NCBI GenBank assembly: GCA_004144185.1
Contig: SEFP01000001.1
Location: 434,001 to 498,000, forward strand
Length of the DNA: 64,000 bases
Direction: 5' to 3'
From: Sphingobacteriales bacterium
GTDB taxonomy: Bacteria > Bacteroidota > Bacteroidia > Chitinophagales > Chitinophagaceae
Below are positions 15,939-25,900 of the stretch, piece after piece; position 1 is the stretch's first letter, and each line of letters opens with the position of its first letter. A program made the position numbers and the translations under genes. The notes below the pieces were generated by a model that was not told where the DNA came from, made no database searches, and was given only the letters and a program-made list of their open reading frames with translations.

Positions 15939-16595
15939 CTAAGCCGGATCGACCAGCAGCCGCTCGCATACCACAGTACTCAGCGTTTCATTGGGATGCT
16001 TTTCATAGCTGACCACCATGCTGCCATCGAAGGATTCTACCGATTTGATTTTAAGCTTCAGGCCCAACCGGAGCTCGCGGCTGTTGAGAAAACGCAGAAA
16101 CTCATCTCCGGAGGTCGTAACACCGGTGAGCGTGACTATTTCGCCAGCCGTACAGGTACTCAAATGTCGGTACTGACGCCATTCCATCCGGCCGTTTTGA
16201 TCCGGAATCGGTGACCCATGCGGATCCAGCGTAGGATAGCCCAGCAGCTCGTCCATCTTCTCAAAAAATCTTGGCGACTGCACGTGTTCGATCTGCTCGG
16301 CGATATCGTGCACTTCTTCCCAGCCAAAGCCCATCTGCTGCACCAGGTACATCTCGGTCAACCGGTGCTTGCGCAGGATGAGGCCGGCTTCTTTTTTTCC
16401 TTTTTCAGTAAGCTGTAAGGGCTGGTAGCTTTCATAGCGCACCAGCTTCTTTTCGGCCAGCCGCTTCACCATGCCGTTTACGGTCGGCATTTTAGTGCCC
16501 AGCCGCTTGCTCAGTTCGTTGACACTGACCGCACCGGTTTCGGCCGAAAGCAGCAGCAACGCTTTGAGATAGTTTTCCTCTGTCAGGGAATGCAT
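15939..16595 (-). CDS. Metal-dependent regulator, DtxR/MntR family
   Basis: A 218-residue repressor that binds DNA when loaded with Fe2+ or Mn2+. The N-terminal winged helix-turn-helix (SVNELSKRLGTKMPTVNGMVKRL) is followed by the dimerisation/metal domain (RKHRLTEMYLV, EEVHDIAEQIEHVQSP with the His/Glu ligands) and a C-terminal FeoA/SH3-like domain. The frame is open to a GTG at 16667. The ATG at 16595 (MHSLTEENYLKAL) gives the standard family start and has a TATCTTTG box six bases upstream. It is divergent from a TonB-dependent receptor that it probably controls. Confidence 0.9.
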   Translation of the reverse strand: MHSLTEENYLKALLLLSAETGAVSVNELSKRLGTKMPTVNGMVKRLAEKKLVRYESYQPLQLTEKGKKEAGLILRKHRLTEMYLVQQMGFGWEEVHDIAEQIEHVQSPRFFEKMDELLGYPTLDPHGSPIPDQNGRMEWRQYRHLSTCTAGEIVTLTGVTTSGDEFLRFLNSRELRLGLKLKIKSVESFDGSMVVSYEKHPNETLSTVVCERLLVDPA

Positions 16596-16600
16596 ACCGC

Positions 16601-16608
16601 CAAAGATA
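16601..16608 (-). promoter_or_regulatory. -7 box of the DtxR/MntR gene
   Basis: Exact minus-strand TATCTTTG, only five bases before the ATG at 16595, giving a leaderless or nearly leaderless message. Confidence 0.6.
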
Positions 16609-16655
16609 GAAAGCGCCTTCTGGCAGGATTCTTTTAAGGTCGTCAAAATTATTTT

Positions 16656-16671
16656 GTTAGCCTTCACTAAC
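16656..16671. promoter_or_regulatory. Candidate DtxR/MntR operator
   Basis: GTTAG-N6-CTAAC, a perfect five-base inverted repeat between the divergent regulator and TonB receptor genes. DtxR-type operators are built from TTAG/CTAA half-sites of this kind. A further TTAGCC half-site follows near 16679. The site overlaps the likely receptor promoter. Confidence 0.5.
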
Positions 16672-16701
16672 TATCTAATTTAGCCAACGCAAACCTGCTG
16701 T

Positions 16702-18987
16702 ATGTATCGACTTTTCCTTTTTCTGCTGGCGTTTGGATGCAGCCCCTTTCTGTGGGCGCAGACGGGCCAGATTTCCGGAGTCGTCTGGGCCGGCGACCAG
16801 CCGGCGTCGGGCGCGACCGTTGTTTTATCCGGGACCGCGTTTTCAACTTATACCGATTCTATGGGCGCCTATGTGCTGGATTCGATTCCGGAAGGCCGGT
16901 ACACGTTGTTGATACGTGCCCTGCGGTACGGCTCCAGCAGCCGTAGCTTGACCATTCGCGCCAACACCCAACAAACCGAAGATGTGGATCTGAGCCGCAC
17001 CAGCCAGGGACTGGATGAGGTGGTTATTTCCGGAACGTTGAAGCCGGTGTCGCGCTCGGAAAGTCCGGTGCCGGTAGAAGTGTATTCCAGTGCCTATTTC
17101 AAGAAAAATCCAACGGCCAACATCTTTGAGGCGTTGCAAAACGTCAATGGCGTTCGTCCGCAGCTCAACTGCAATGTCTGCAACACCGGCGACATCCATA
17201 TCAACGGTCTGGAAGGCCCGTATACCCTAGTGCTGATCGACGGGATGCCCATTGTATCGGCGCTTTCAACGGTCTATGGCCTTTCCGGAATCCCCAATTC
17301 GCTGATCGACCGGATTGAAGTCGTTAAAGGCCCCGCGTCTTCGCTCTATGGCTCGGAAGCCGTGGGCGGACTGATCAATATCATCACCAAAACCCCACAA
17401 AAAGCCCCCCGTGTTTCCGCCGATGTGTTCGGCACGACGTATGGCGAGTACAACGCCGATATCGGACTCAAATGGAAGGCCGGTAAAAAGGCGACGGTGC
17501 TTTCCGGAATCAACTACTTTAACTACCAACAGCCGACCGACCGCAATGGAGACGGCTTTACAGACGTCACACTTCAAAACCGGATTTCACTGTTTCAGAA
17601 ATGGGATGGGGACCGTAAAGACCACCGGGTATTCAGTCTGGCCGGACGCTACCTGTATGAAGACCGCTGGGGTGGTGATATGCGCTGGAACAAAAACTAC
17701 CGCGGCGGCAGTGAGATCTATGGCGAAAGCATTTACACCAGCCGCTGGGAGCTGATCGGAAAGTACCAGCTGCCTACCCGCGAGCATTTGACGTTGTGGG
17801 GTTCCTTCAACCAGCACGAGCAGGACAGCCGCTACGGTGCCACTTCCTATATCGCATCACAGCGCATTGCCTTCGGACAATTACTGTGGCGCAAAGCGCT
17901 GGGCAAAAATGAGCTACTGACCGGTCTGGCGCTGCGCTATACCTATTATGATGACAATACCCCGGCTACTGCAACAGCTGACTCCAGCACGTCGCAGAAT
18001 GCACCTTCCAGAACCTGGCTGCCCGGCTTGTTTGTGCAGGACGAGATTAAAATCGCGCTGAACCACGATGTGCTGCTGGGACTACGGTATGACTACAACA
18101 GTTACCACGGCAGCATTTTCACGCCCCGGCTGGCCTACAAATGGGCCGTAAATCCGGAAAATATCATCCGGCTGAATCTCGGCACCGGTTACCGGGTCGT
18201 CAACCTGTTTACCGAAGACCACGCGGCCCTGACCGGTGCCCGGCAGGTGGTGGTCCGGAATGAACTGCGCCCCGAACGCTCCTACAATGCCAACCTGAAT
18301 TACATCCGGAAATTCGTGACTGCCTTTGGTTTTATTGGGCTGGATGCCTCAGCGTTCTACACGTATTTCAACAACCGGATTGTAGGGGATTACGATACCG
18401 ATCCCAACCAGATTATCTACGACAATCTATCCGGACATGCCGAAAGCCGGGGCCTGACACTGAATGCAGATGCGTCGTTTACCAACGGTCTCAAAATCAT
18501 TCTGGGCGGTACACTGATGGATGTTTCGCTGACCGAAAACGGCGTTCGCCGGTCGCAGATTCTGACTGAGCATTTTACCGGCACTTGGGCTATTACGTAT
18601 CCGCTCCGGAAACTGCATCTCAGTCTTGACTACACCGGCAATGTATACAGTCCGATGCGGCTGCCGTTGCTGGGTCCGGAAGACCCACGTCCGGAATACT
18701 CGCCTTGGTGGAGCATCCAGAATATCCAGGTGACCTACAACGGCTTCTGGAATCTGGAACTGTATGGCGGCGTCAAAAATCTGCTCAACTGGACGCCGGC
18801 CCGAACCGCGCCGTTTTTGATTGCCCGAAGCCATGATCCGTTTGACAAGCAGGTGCAATTTGGGAGCGATGGGCATGTTCGGGCAACACCGGAAAACCCA
18901 TATGCCCTGACGTTTGATCCCAACTATGTGTATGCACCCAACCAGGGTATCCGGGGCTTTATCGGTGCCCGACTGACGCTGAACTAA
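16702..18987 (+). CDS. TonB-dependent outer-membrane receptor, probably for metal
   Basis: A 761-residue outer-membrane transporter. A signal peptide (to about residue 20) precedes a carboxypeptidase-like regulatory domain (about 22-95: ISGVVWAGDQPASGATVVLSG), then a plug with the TonB box region DEVVISG and the LIDGMPIVSALSTVYG and RIEVVKGPASSLYGSEAVGG blocks. A beta-barrel ends in an aromatic C-terminal strand. A paired-Cys motif (CNVCNT) sits in the plug, as in many Bacteroidota receptors of this type. The divergent metal-responsive regulator suggests iron, manganese or a metal chelate as substrate. This is inference from context. Confidence 0.9.
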   Translation: MYRLFLFLLAFGCSPFLWAQTGQISGVVWAGDQPASGATVVLSGTAFSTYTDSMGAYVLDSIPEGRYTLLIRALRYGSSSRSLTIRANTQQTEDVDLSRTSQGLDEVVISGTLKPVSRSESPVPVEVYSSAYFKKNPTANIFEALQNVNGVRPQLNCNVCNTGDIHINGLEGPYTLVLIDGMPIVSALSTVYGLSGIPNSLIDRIEVVKGPASSLYGSEAVGGLINIITKTPQKAPRVSADVFGTTYGEYNADIGLKWKAGKKATVLSGINYFNYQQPTDRNGDGFTDVTLQNRISLFQKWDGDRKDHRVFSLAGRYLYEDRWGGDMRWNKNYRGGSEIYGESIYTSRWELIGKYQLPTREHLTLWGSFNQHEQDSRYGATSYIASQRIAFGQLLWRKALGKNELLTGLALRYTYYDDNTPATATADSSTSQNAPSRTWLPGLFVQDEIKIALNHDVLLGLRYDYNSYHGSIFTPRLAYKWAVNPENIIRLNLGTGYRVVNLFTEDHAALTGARQVVVRNELRPERSYNANLNYIRKFVTAFGFIGLDASAFYTYFNNRIVGDYDTDPNQIIYDNLSGHAESRGLTLNADASFTNGLKIILGGTLMDVSLTENGVRRSQILTEHFTGTWAITYPLRKLHLSLDYTGNVYSPMRLPLLGPEDPRPEYSPWWSIQNIQVTYNGFWNLELYGGVKNLLNWTPARTAPFLIARSHDPFDKQVQFGSDGHVRATPENPYALTFDPNYVYAPNQGIRGFIGARLTLN

Positions 18988-19115
18988 AGCAGAACTGCGA
19001 CGACCGTTCCGGAACGCGATGGAGCAGATTCCTTTTAATTAAGCCCTCCTAGCGGATTCAATAAGGACTGGTAGCCATTCAAGTCTGCCGGTCGTCGTAC
19101 TTTGCCGCACACACC

Positions 19116-20477
19116 ATGTCCCAGCCTCATCTTCGACGCGACCTCAACCTACTTCAGGCCACTGCTATCAATGCCATCGATATGGTGGGCATCGGGCCTT
19201 TTATTACGCTGTCGGGCGTAGCGGCCATTATGGGTGGCAGCGGCAGCATTTATGCCTGGCTGCTGGGTGCGTTGCTTAGTCTGGCAGATGGCACCGTCTG
19301 GGCCTCGCTGGGGGCCAAATGGCCCGAAGCCGGTGGAAGCTATGTCTTTCTCCAAAAGCTGTTTCCACGGGAACGGGGCGGCCGGTTGATGGCGTTTTTG
19401 TTTGTGTGGCAAACCACCCTACAGGCGCCGCTGGTTGTGGCCTCTGCCGCCATCGGTTTTGCGGGTTATTTCCGGTATCTGGTGCCGCTCACCACACTTC
19501 AGGCACGCTTTGTGGCCGGAGGCCTGGTACTGACGATGATCGTTCTGCTGTACCGGGATATCAAAAGCATTGGCCGCATGAGTGTCGTACTGGGCATCAT
19601 TACCGTGGGCACTTTGCTGTGGCTGATTTTCTCTGCGGTGCCGTCCTTTGATGCAGCCGCTGCCTTTCCGAAGTCCTGGAGCGGATTTCCGACCTCGACG
19701 CTGTTTTTTGCCGCGCTGGGCAATGCCACGACCAGCACCGTGTATTCGTACCTGGGCTATTACAACGTCTGCCATCTGGGTGGTGAAATCAAGCAACCGG
19801 AAAAGAATATTCCCCGGGCTATTTTCATATCCATTGCGCTCATCGCAGTATTGTACTTAGCGATGCAGACTGCAGTAGCCGGCGTTCTGCCCGCTGCTGC
19901 CATTGCCGAGTCCAAGTTTGTAGTGAGTCTGTACTTTGAAAAGCTGTACAACGCGGGGGTGGCCAAAATTGCTACCGGATTGATTCTGGTCATCGCGCTG
20001 GCGTCGCTGTTTTCAGTGCTGCTGGGGTACTCACGCATTCCATATGCAGCGGCCAAAGGCGGCGACTACTTTCCGGTCTTCGCCAAGCTGCACCCTACCA
20101 AAAACTTTCCGCACCTGTCGCTGCTTACAATTGGCGGCATTGGCTTTCTGCTCAGCATTGCCTTTACCGAAAAACCCGCAGCGGTGATCAAAGCAATTGT
20201 GATTATGCGCATCTTGGTGCAGTTTATTGCGCAGGCCGTCGGGCTGATCCGCTACCGGCAACTAAATCCGGGAGCTGCGATGCCGTGGAAAATGCCGTTG
20301 TATCCCATCCCGGCGATTCTTTCGATCCTCATCTGGGGGTTTCTGTTCTGCACCGCCGATTTTCCGTTTATACTGGGTTCGGTTACGGTAATCACTGCCG
20401 GGATTGTGCTGTACTTTATCTTCCTGCATGGTCGCCCGTCCAATCCGGAAAGCACTGAAGCCGAGACAGGTCAATAA
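19116..20477 (+). CDS. APC-superfamily amino acid permease
   Basis: A 453-residue inner-membrane transporter with about twelve hydrophobic helices. The N-terminal signature NAIDMVGIGPFITLSG and the glycine-rich GGSGSIYAWLLGALLS, with the GAKWPEAGGSYVFL block, are typical of amino acid/polyamine permeases of the APC superfamily. The substrate cannot be deduced. The ATG at 19116 lies 11 bases after a TACTTTG box. The gene stands alone and ends before a bidirectional hairpin shared with the glycosyltransferase on the other strand. Confidence 0.88.
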   Translation: MSQPHLRRDLNLLQATAINAIDMVGIGPFITLSGVAAIMGGSGSIYAWLLGALLSLADGTVWASLGAKWPEAGGSYVFLQKLFPRERGGRLMAFLFVWQTTLQAPLVVASAAIGFAGYFRYLVPLTTLQARFVAGGLVLTMIVLLYRDIKSIGRMSVVLGIITVGTLLWLIFSAVPSFDAAAAFPKSWSGFPTSTLFFAALGNATTSTVYSYLGYYNVCHLGGEIKQPEKNIPRAIFISIALIAVLYLAMQTAVAGVLPAAAIAESKFVVSLYFEKLYNAGVAKIATGLILVIALASLFSVLLGYSRIPYAAAKGGDYFPVFAKLHPTKNFPHLSLLTIGGIGFLLSIAFTEKPAAVIKAIVIMRILVQFIAQAVGLIRYRQLNPGAAMPWKMPLYPIPAILSILIWGFLFCTADFPFILGSVTVITAGIVLYFIFLHGRPSNPESTEAETGQ

Positions 20478-20521
20478 CTGCTCCCCCGGCGATCCGCTGC
20501 ATCTGTTTGAGTTTCTGCACT

Positions 20522-20550
20522 AAAAAAGGCCGCCTGTAGCGACCTTTTTT
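20522..20550. terminator. Bidirectional terminator
   Basis: AAAAAAGG (20522-20529) pairs with CCTTTTTT (20543-20550), extended by three more pairs next to the loop. It serves both convergent genes. Confidence 0.7.
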
Positions 20551-20602
20551 GGATTCGTATTGGCTTTGACGGATGAAACCGATGTACCGGAGCAGGTATT
20601 TT

Positions 20603-21760
20603 CTAAACGGTCTGAGGCTTCCGGATTCGTTTTCCGGCCAGTGCCTGTTGCAGGTTTCCCATCATACAGTTGTACGTGCTATCCCAGCTCTGTCCGCTGA
20701 TTTCGGCATCGGCTTGTCGCCGCCAAGAGGTCATTTCTTCTTCGGTATCATCGAGTAACGAGTTGGCAACGTTGATAAAGACTTCCGGACCGGACACCAC
20801 CTGTACCAGCCCTTTACGACCATAGGTAGCTACGATGTCTTCAAGAGGTGAGGAGATGACCCGGAGGCCCGCTGCCAGGTATTCGGGCACCTTGGCGGGT
20901 ACCACTGAATAGGTTCCATATCCTTCTTTAAGCGGCACCAGTCCCAGATCCCAGCCCTGTACATACTGCGGCAGCACTTCGTAACTTTTAGTGCCGAGGT
21001 AATGAATATTAGGGGCCTGAGACAGTTCGATTTCCGGAATGTTGACCACCGGACCGATCAGCACAAAATGCCAGTCGGGCTTACTGGAGGCTACTTGTGC
21101 AATCAATCGCATATCGAAGTGCTCATTGATGACTCCATAATAGCCTAGCCGGGGGTGCGGGATGGCCTGCTGATCAGCCGGTTCAGACGCCTGCGGCAGC
21201 CGTGCCTGACCGAAATGCCGGATATCGATCCCGTTGGTACAAACGTTTACATTATTGTTGACTTTTTTACGACTCTTGGCCAGCGCATTTCCGGATGTAA
21301 AAACCAGATCGGCCCGGTCGAGCAGCCGTTCTTCCAGCGCGGTGATATCTGGATGGGCACCCGGCAGATTTTCCGGTTCGCCGATGCAATCGTATACGGT
21401 CAGTGCCGGGGTCAGATGATCGGAGTAGCGGATCGACGCCGGATTGTAATACCAGAAGATAGCATCCTGCGCGCCGTCTGGTCCCAGCAGTTCGTCCAGA
21501 AACGCGCGAATCCGGGTGATATAGGCTTCATCCGGCAATGCAGCAGGCAACATGGGCCGTACCACATGAATCCCGTCGTAATACTCTTGTTCAAATTGAA
21601 TTCCGTCTACTTCAGAAGCCACTTTGCTTTCGATATAAATCACCCGCATGCCGTTGGCAGCGAAGCGCGTCAGCAGATGCTGGGGGCGCTGAAATAAAAA
21701 ATTCCAGCGTAGCGACGCGAAGCAGACCAGCACAGAAGGCATTACCACAGATTGAGGCAT
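20603..21760 (-). CDS. Glycosyltransferase, GT-B fold
   Basis: A 385-residue protein with a GT-B glycosyltransferase layout. The N-terminal Rossmann half starts with the RPQHLLTRFA block (Bacteroidota enzymes often begin WxFLFQRPQHL) and includes TVYDCIGEPENLPGA. The C-terminal half has LGYYGVINEHFD, FVLIGPV, a LGTKSYEVLPQYVQ element and the donor-binding stretch VPAKVPEYLAAGLRVISSP. Such enzymes transfer sugars for exopolysaccharide or teichuronic-like polymers. Donor and acceptor are unknown. It is monocistronic and divergent from a probable ncRNA gene. Confidence 0.85.
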   Translation of the reverse strand: MPQSVVMPSVLVCFASLRWNFLFQRPQHLLTRFAANGMRVIYIESKVASEVDGIQFEQEYYDGIHVVRPMLPAALPDEAYITRIRAFLDELLGPDGAQDAIFWYYNPASIRYSDHLTPALTVYDCIGEPENLPGAHPDITALEERLLDRADLVFTSGNALAKSRKKVNNNVNVCTNGIDIRHFGQARLPQASEPADQQAIPHPRLGYYGVINEHFDMRLIAQVASSKPDWHFVLIGPVVNIPEIELSQAPNIHYLGTKSYEVLPQYVQGWDLGLVPLKEGYGTYSVVPAKVPEYLAAGLRVISSPLEDIVATYGRKGLVQVVSGPEVFINVANSLLDDTEEEMTSWRRQADAEISGQSWDSTYNCMMGNLQQALAGKRIRKPQTV

Positions 21761-21959
21761 AAAAAGGTCATTTTGGGCAAAAAGCTGCCATATCTGACAA
21801 GGCTATTAAAGCTGTGCCGGCCTCAAAATGAGACGCAACCTACCGTATTTGGGCTTGTTTAAGTTTACCCCTTCTATACTGTCTTTTTAGTTGAAACCTT
21901 CCTAAACTTTTGTTACACCTGCACCGGATAAGATTTAGGGAAACAAAAGGCGTCGTACT

Positions 21960-22109
21960 TTAGAGGTACACTCTTCAGCCTTCCTGTATTGCGTCGTAAA
22001 TCGTTATTGTGGGGTCATCAGGAAGGCGAGAAGTAGTCTTACTCCATACGCCATGAGAGAAGAGAGAGGGGAAAACCCGCCGGAATATTCCAGGCGGGTT
22101 TTCCTTTTA
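21960..22109 (+). ncRNA. Candidate structured small RNA
   Basis: A stretch of about 150 bases with no ORF. A 16-bp helix is interrupted by small bulges: 21970-21976 and 21978-21986 pair with 22019-22027 and 22030-22037. Its core is the perfect 9-bp GCCTTCCTG/CAGGAAGGC, enclosing a 32-base loop. The terminator at 22070-22109 follows. Because the neighbour on the left is on the other strand, this plus-strand terminator needs its own transcript. A long helix with an open centre could be a 6S-type RNA, but this was not identified. The 5' end is a guess near a TACTTTAG box at 21957-21964. Confidence 0.45.
22070..22109 (+). terminator. Strong intrinsic terminator
   Basis: A 12-bp perfect stem (22070-22081 with 22093-22104), with a loop that is itself palindromic (GGAATATTCC), followed by TTTTAT. 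It ends a plus-strand RNA just before the J-domain gene. Confidence 0.85.
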
Positions 22110-22127
22110 TAGCATCTTTGCGTTTGT

Positions 22128-22784
22128 ATGCCTGCCGCTTCGCTTCCGGACTATTATGCACTGCTGGGCGTTTCGCCTACGGCAGATGCCGATGCCATCC
22201 GGAAAGCCTACCGGACACAGGCCCGCCGGTATCATCCCGATGCAGCACCCGACAATCCGTTTGCCCCGGCACAGTTCCGGGCGCTGAAAGATGCGTACGA
22301 GATTTTGTCGGTGCCGCAAAAACGCCGTCGTTACGATGACGAACGCTGGCTGCGCGGGCTGTCCGGAAAAACCATTCGGGCGCTTTCACCGGAAACCCTG
22401 ATCCGGGATGCCGAGCGGCTGTGTCAACGCCTTCAAGGTATTGGCCGGTCTGCCGTTCAGCCCCGCGCCTTGCAACAGTTGCTGCTGTATTTGGTGCAGG
22501 ACGCGCACCTGGCGTTGTTTGTCGAGGCCGGAGACGAAGCGCTGAGTGGGTCCTTTGGAGAAACTCTTTTGAATTCAGTCGCTTATCTACCGCACCGGTA
22601 TATCCCGCCGGTACTAACGCAACTGCGCCGGTTGCAGCCTATTCCGGAGGATTTTGAGACGCAGTTAACGACGCTGCTAAAGACCCGGATGCAACAACAC
22701 CAATGGGAGCGCCGCCTGCCCTGGCTGGTCCTGCTGATCACCCTGCTGTTGTGTACCTTGATAGCCCTCAGTCATCGCTCCTGA
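22128..22784 (+). CDS. J-domain protein with C-terminal membrane anchor
   Basis: A 218-residue protein. Residues 7-70 form a DnaJ domain (YYALLGVSPTAD, HPD motif in YHPDAAPDNP, FRALKDAYEILSVPQKRRRYD), which stimulates the ATPase of Hsp70/DnaK partners. The middle is helical and unrecognised. Residues about 197-213 (LVLLITLLLCTLIAL) form one transmembrane helix, so it probably recruits DnaK to the membrane. It lacks the Gly/Phe and zinc domains of DnaJ itself. A CATCTTTG box ends seven bases before the ATG. Confidence 0.88.
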   Translation: MPAASLPDYYALLGVSPTADADAIRKAYRTQARRYHPDAAPDNPFAPAQFRALKDAYEILSVPQKRRRYDDERWLRGLSGKTIRALSPETLIRDAERLCQRLQGIGRSAVQPRALQQLLLYLVQDAHLALFVEAGDEALSGSFGETLLNSVAYLPHRYIPPVLTQLRRLQPIPEDFETQLTTLLKTRMQQHQWERRLPWLVLLITLLLCTLIALSHRS

Positions 22785-22807
22785 ATACAGCATCAGTCCG
22801 GCCAATA

Positions 22808-22898
22808 GCCCTTCGACACGCTCCCGGTGACAACACATAGCGAAACAGGTAACTGCAGGAATTGTAGAAGCTTTGTCAGGCTGAGCCTGTCGAAGCCC
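22808..22898. repeat. Inverted pair of REP-like units
   Basis: One unit at 22808-22833 and an inverted copy at 22875-22898 (GTCAGGCTGAGCCTGTCGAAGCCC) belong to the same CTTCGACA-nGCTCAG family as the copies at 6681-6775. They lie between the convergent J-domain and smc genes. Confidence 0.75.
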
Positions 22899-22915
22899 TG
22901 CTAGTTATATTCAAA

Positions 22916-25900
22916 TCAGGCCTGTTCGCTCAGGCTCCGGAAATCGACCGGCACCAGCTTGCTGACGCCCGGCTCCTGCATCGTTACGCCATAGATCACA
23001 TCCACAGCGGCCATGGTCTGCTTATTGTGCGTCACAATAATGAACTGCGAGTTGTCGGAAAACTTCCGGATCATATTGGTAAACTTACCGACGTTAGCGT
23101 CATCCAGCGGCGCGTCGACTTCATCGAGAATACAGAACGGCGCCGGTTTGATGAGATAGATGGCAAACAGAAAGGCCGTTGAGGTCAGGGTTTTTTCTCC
23201 TCCGGAAAGCTGCGTCAGCGTACTGGGCTTTTTGCCTTTGGGCTGGGCATAAATCTCGATGCCGCTTTCGCTCAGATTGCTTTCATCCGTCAGGCGCAGA
23301 TCCGCATTGTCGGCTTCGGAAAACAGCGCTTTAAACACGGTAATGAAGTGTTCCCGTACCTGGTCGAAGGTTTCTTTAAACTTGCTGTTGGCCGTATTTT
23401 CCACTTCTTCGATGGTCGCTAGCAGCGAATCGCGGGCGCTCACCAGATCGCCTTTCTGCTCAGCAATAAAGTCATGGCGTGCCTTCATCTCGGTGTACGC
23501 TTCGATGGCCATAGGGTTCACTTCTCCCATTGTATCGAGGCGCTTTTTGAGCCGGTCGGTCTCGGCCTGAAGCTCGTCCAGCGGCAGTGTGGTATTCCGC
23601 GCTTCTTCCAGAATGGTATCGAGGTCTACCTTAAACTCCACCTGCATCCGTTCTTTCATCCCGGCCAGTTGCAGCTTCATCTCGCTTAATTTTTCGCGCA
23701 CGGCCATCAGCATGGTATCGGCCGTTTCTTTCTCCCGGCGCTGCTGACTCAGACTGGTTTCTGCACTGCTTACCTGGTTGCGCAGTTCGTAGTAGCCGGT
23801 TTCGGTATGTTTCAGTTCAGCTTCCTGGGTCTGCCGTAGCTGGTTTTGAACGGCCAGAGCAGCCGATTCGGTTGCCAAGAGCATGTCCATCTCGGCAATG
23901 CGGCGTTGGCTGTCGGCCTGATCCCGGGTGCTGGTGGCAATCTGCTCCTGCAAGCTGGTGCGCTGCGAGGCCCGGAACCCGGCTTCCTGTTTGAGTTGCT
24001 CGATCCGGCTTTGCTGCTGATGCAGCCGGATGGTGTGCGCGTTGTAGGTAGTGTTTGCCTGATTGTATTCCCGCTCCACCTGCGCAAAAGCGTCCTGTGC
24101 GGTCGCTACAGTTCCGGAAAGCGCTTCGAGCGTGGTGCGGACCTGTTGCATCTCGACGCGGGCGGCTTCCAGTGCAGCGTCGTTTCCAGAAAGCTGTTGG
24201 GTCAGGTCGTCCATCCGCCGGGTAGTCGACTGCGCCAGTTGTTCCAGTTGTTCGGCACGGGAACCGGCATTGGAAGCAGTGTTGTGCAGCCGGTTGATCT
24301 CCTCCTGCACCTGTTGCAGCGAGCGGTCGCTCAGGGCCGTACGGTAACCGGCGATTTCGGTTTGCAGGGCTGTTTGCCGCTCCCGGAGGGTGTTGGTCTG
24401 AGTCGTATGACTAGCCACATCTGCGGCCAGTCGCTCCAGGTTTTTGGCCCGACCAATTTTATTGCCTTCAAACGCGCCGACCGAGCCTCCATGCGCTGAA
24501 AGCGGCTGCGATCGGAAGCCGCCGTTCTGCGCGACTACTGTGATGTCCGGAAGGTCGGTGGGCACCGTTTCGTCCGGGCAGATGTAAACATTTCGCAGCA
24601 GTTGCGACACCACCGGCGCGTACTGGTAGTCGACTTCGACCACGTCCAGCGCAGCCACGGACCCTTCCGGAAGGCACGCAGGAAGGTCTGCTTCAGCGGG
24701 TGTGTTGAGCGCCGTCATCCGGTCGAGTAGAAAGAAATTGGCTTTGCCTTTCTTCGACGTTTCGAGGAGTCGGATAGCGGCTACGGCCTCTTCGAGGTGC
24801 GCAACGATGTAGTAGTTGAGATACGGCTCCAGCACGCTTTCAAGCGCTTTGCGGTAGGCCGGGGCCACGATAAAAATATCGGAGAGCAGCGGGGCATTCG
24901 TGCTCCAGGCCGGATTCTTTTTCAGGAACTTGATGGATTCCGGATAGCCTTCGAGCGAGTCGACCAGGTTTTTGAGGAGGGCATATTCGTTGCGGCGGGC
25001 ATCCAGCGTGCGGTTGGCATCAGCCAGTTCGGTACGCACGCCTTCCAGCTGGTCCTGCGCGGTGGTGAGCTGCGTTTGGATTGCTTCCTGCCGGGTGCGC
25101 AGTTCGGAAAGGGTTTCCTTTTTCTGAGCTTCCTGTTGCTGAGCCTGCTGCTGTTCGGCCCGCAGGCGTTCCAGCTGACTGTGGCGGTGGGCCGTTTCGT
25201 CTTCCAGCTGCTGCCAGTTACGTTGCAGGTTGGTTTGGGTGGCTTCGGCCAGGGCCAGTCGCTTCTCGGCGTCGAAGCTGCTTCGCTGGATCCTACTTTG
25301 CTCGTCGCGCAGTTGCTGAACAGCTGTTTTTTTAGCATCAAAATGTTTCCGGACGGTATCCAGCGTCGCTCGCAGGGCATCCAGTTCGGTGCGCAGATCG
25401 GTCAGGGTTTGTTCGGCTTCCAGTTGCTGACTTCCGGATGCATCCATCGCCCGGGTGAGTTCGCGGAGCTGATCGTCGGCACCGGCCAGGAAGCGGGTCA
25501 GGCTCTGAGTGCGTTCTTCGAGGTGGGTTTTGCGCTGGCTCGCCAGCTTGTGTTCGCTTTCGCGGTGCCGGATGTCGGCAATCAGCTCATTAAAGGCTTT
25601 CTGCAAGGCATTGAGGGATGCTTCCTGGGTGAGCAACAACGCCTTGTCTGTTTCCAGCGCAGCTTCGCTTTGAGCAATGGCTTCGTCGAGCTGGGCTTTC
25701 CGGAACGCTTCATTGCTGCTTTGGGTATTCAGCGTCTGGTACTGGTCGTTGAAATGTTCGAGGGACGCTTTAGCCAGTTCAATGCTACTGGCTTTGTAGT
25801 CGGTGCGGATTTGCAGGTAGCGTTCCGCTTTCCGGGCTTGGTTCTCGAGGCTTCGCAGGTTGTTGCCGATTTCAAACAGCAGATCATCGATGCGCGACAA

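Larger units (their letters stand above)
21761..22127. other. Intergenic region with probable RNA gene
   Basis: About 370 bases without a convincing reading frame. It holds AT-rich possible promoter sequence near 21890-21965, a long imperfect helix (21970-22037) and a strong plus-strand terminator (22070-22109), annotated separately. The J-domain gene promoter follows directly. Confidence 0.7.

Noticed and set aside
22005-22040. Resemblance of GGTCATCAGGAAGGCGAG to the SRP RNA tetraloop helix
   Set aside because: The conserved SRP core with its GGAAG and GCAGCC spacing is not reproduced, and the helix closes differently.
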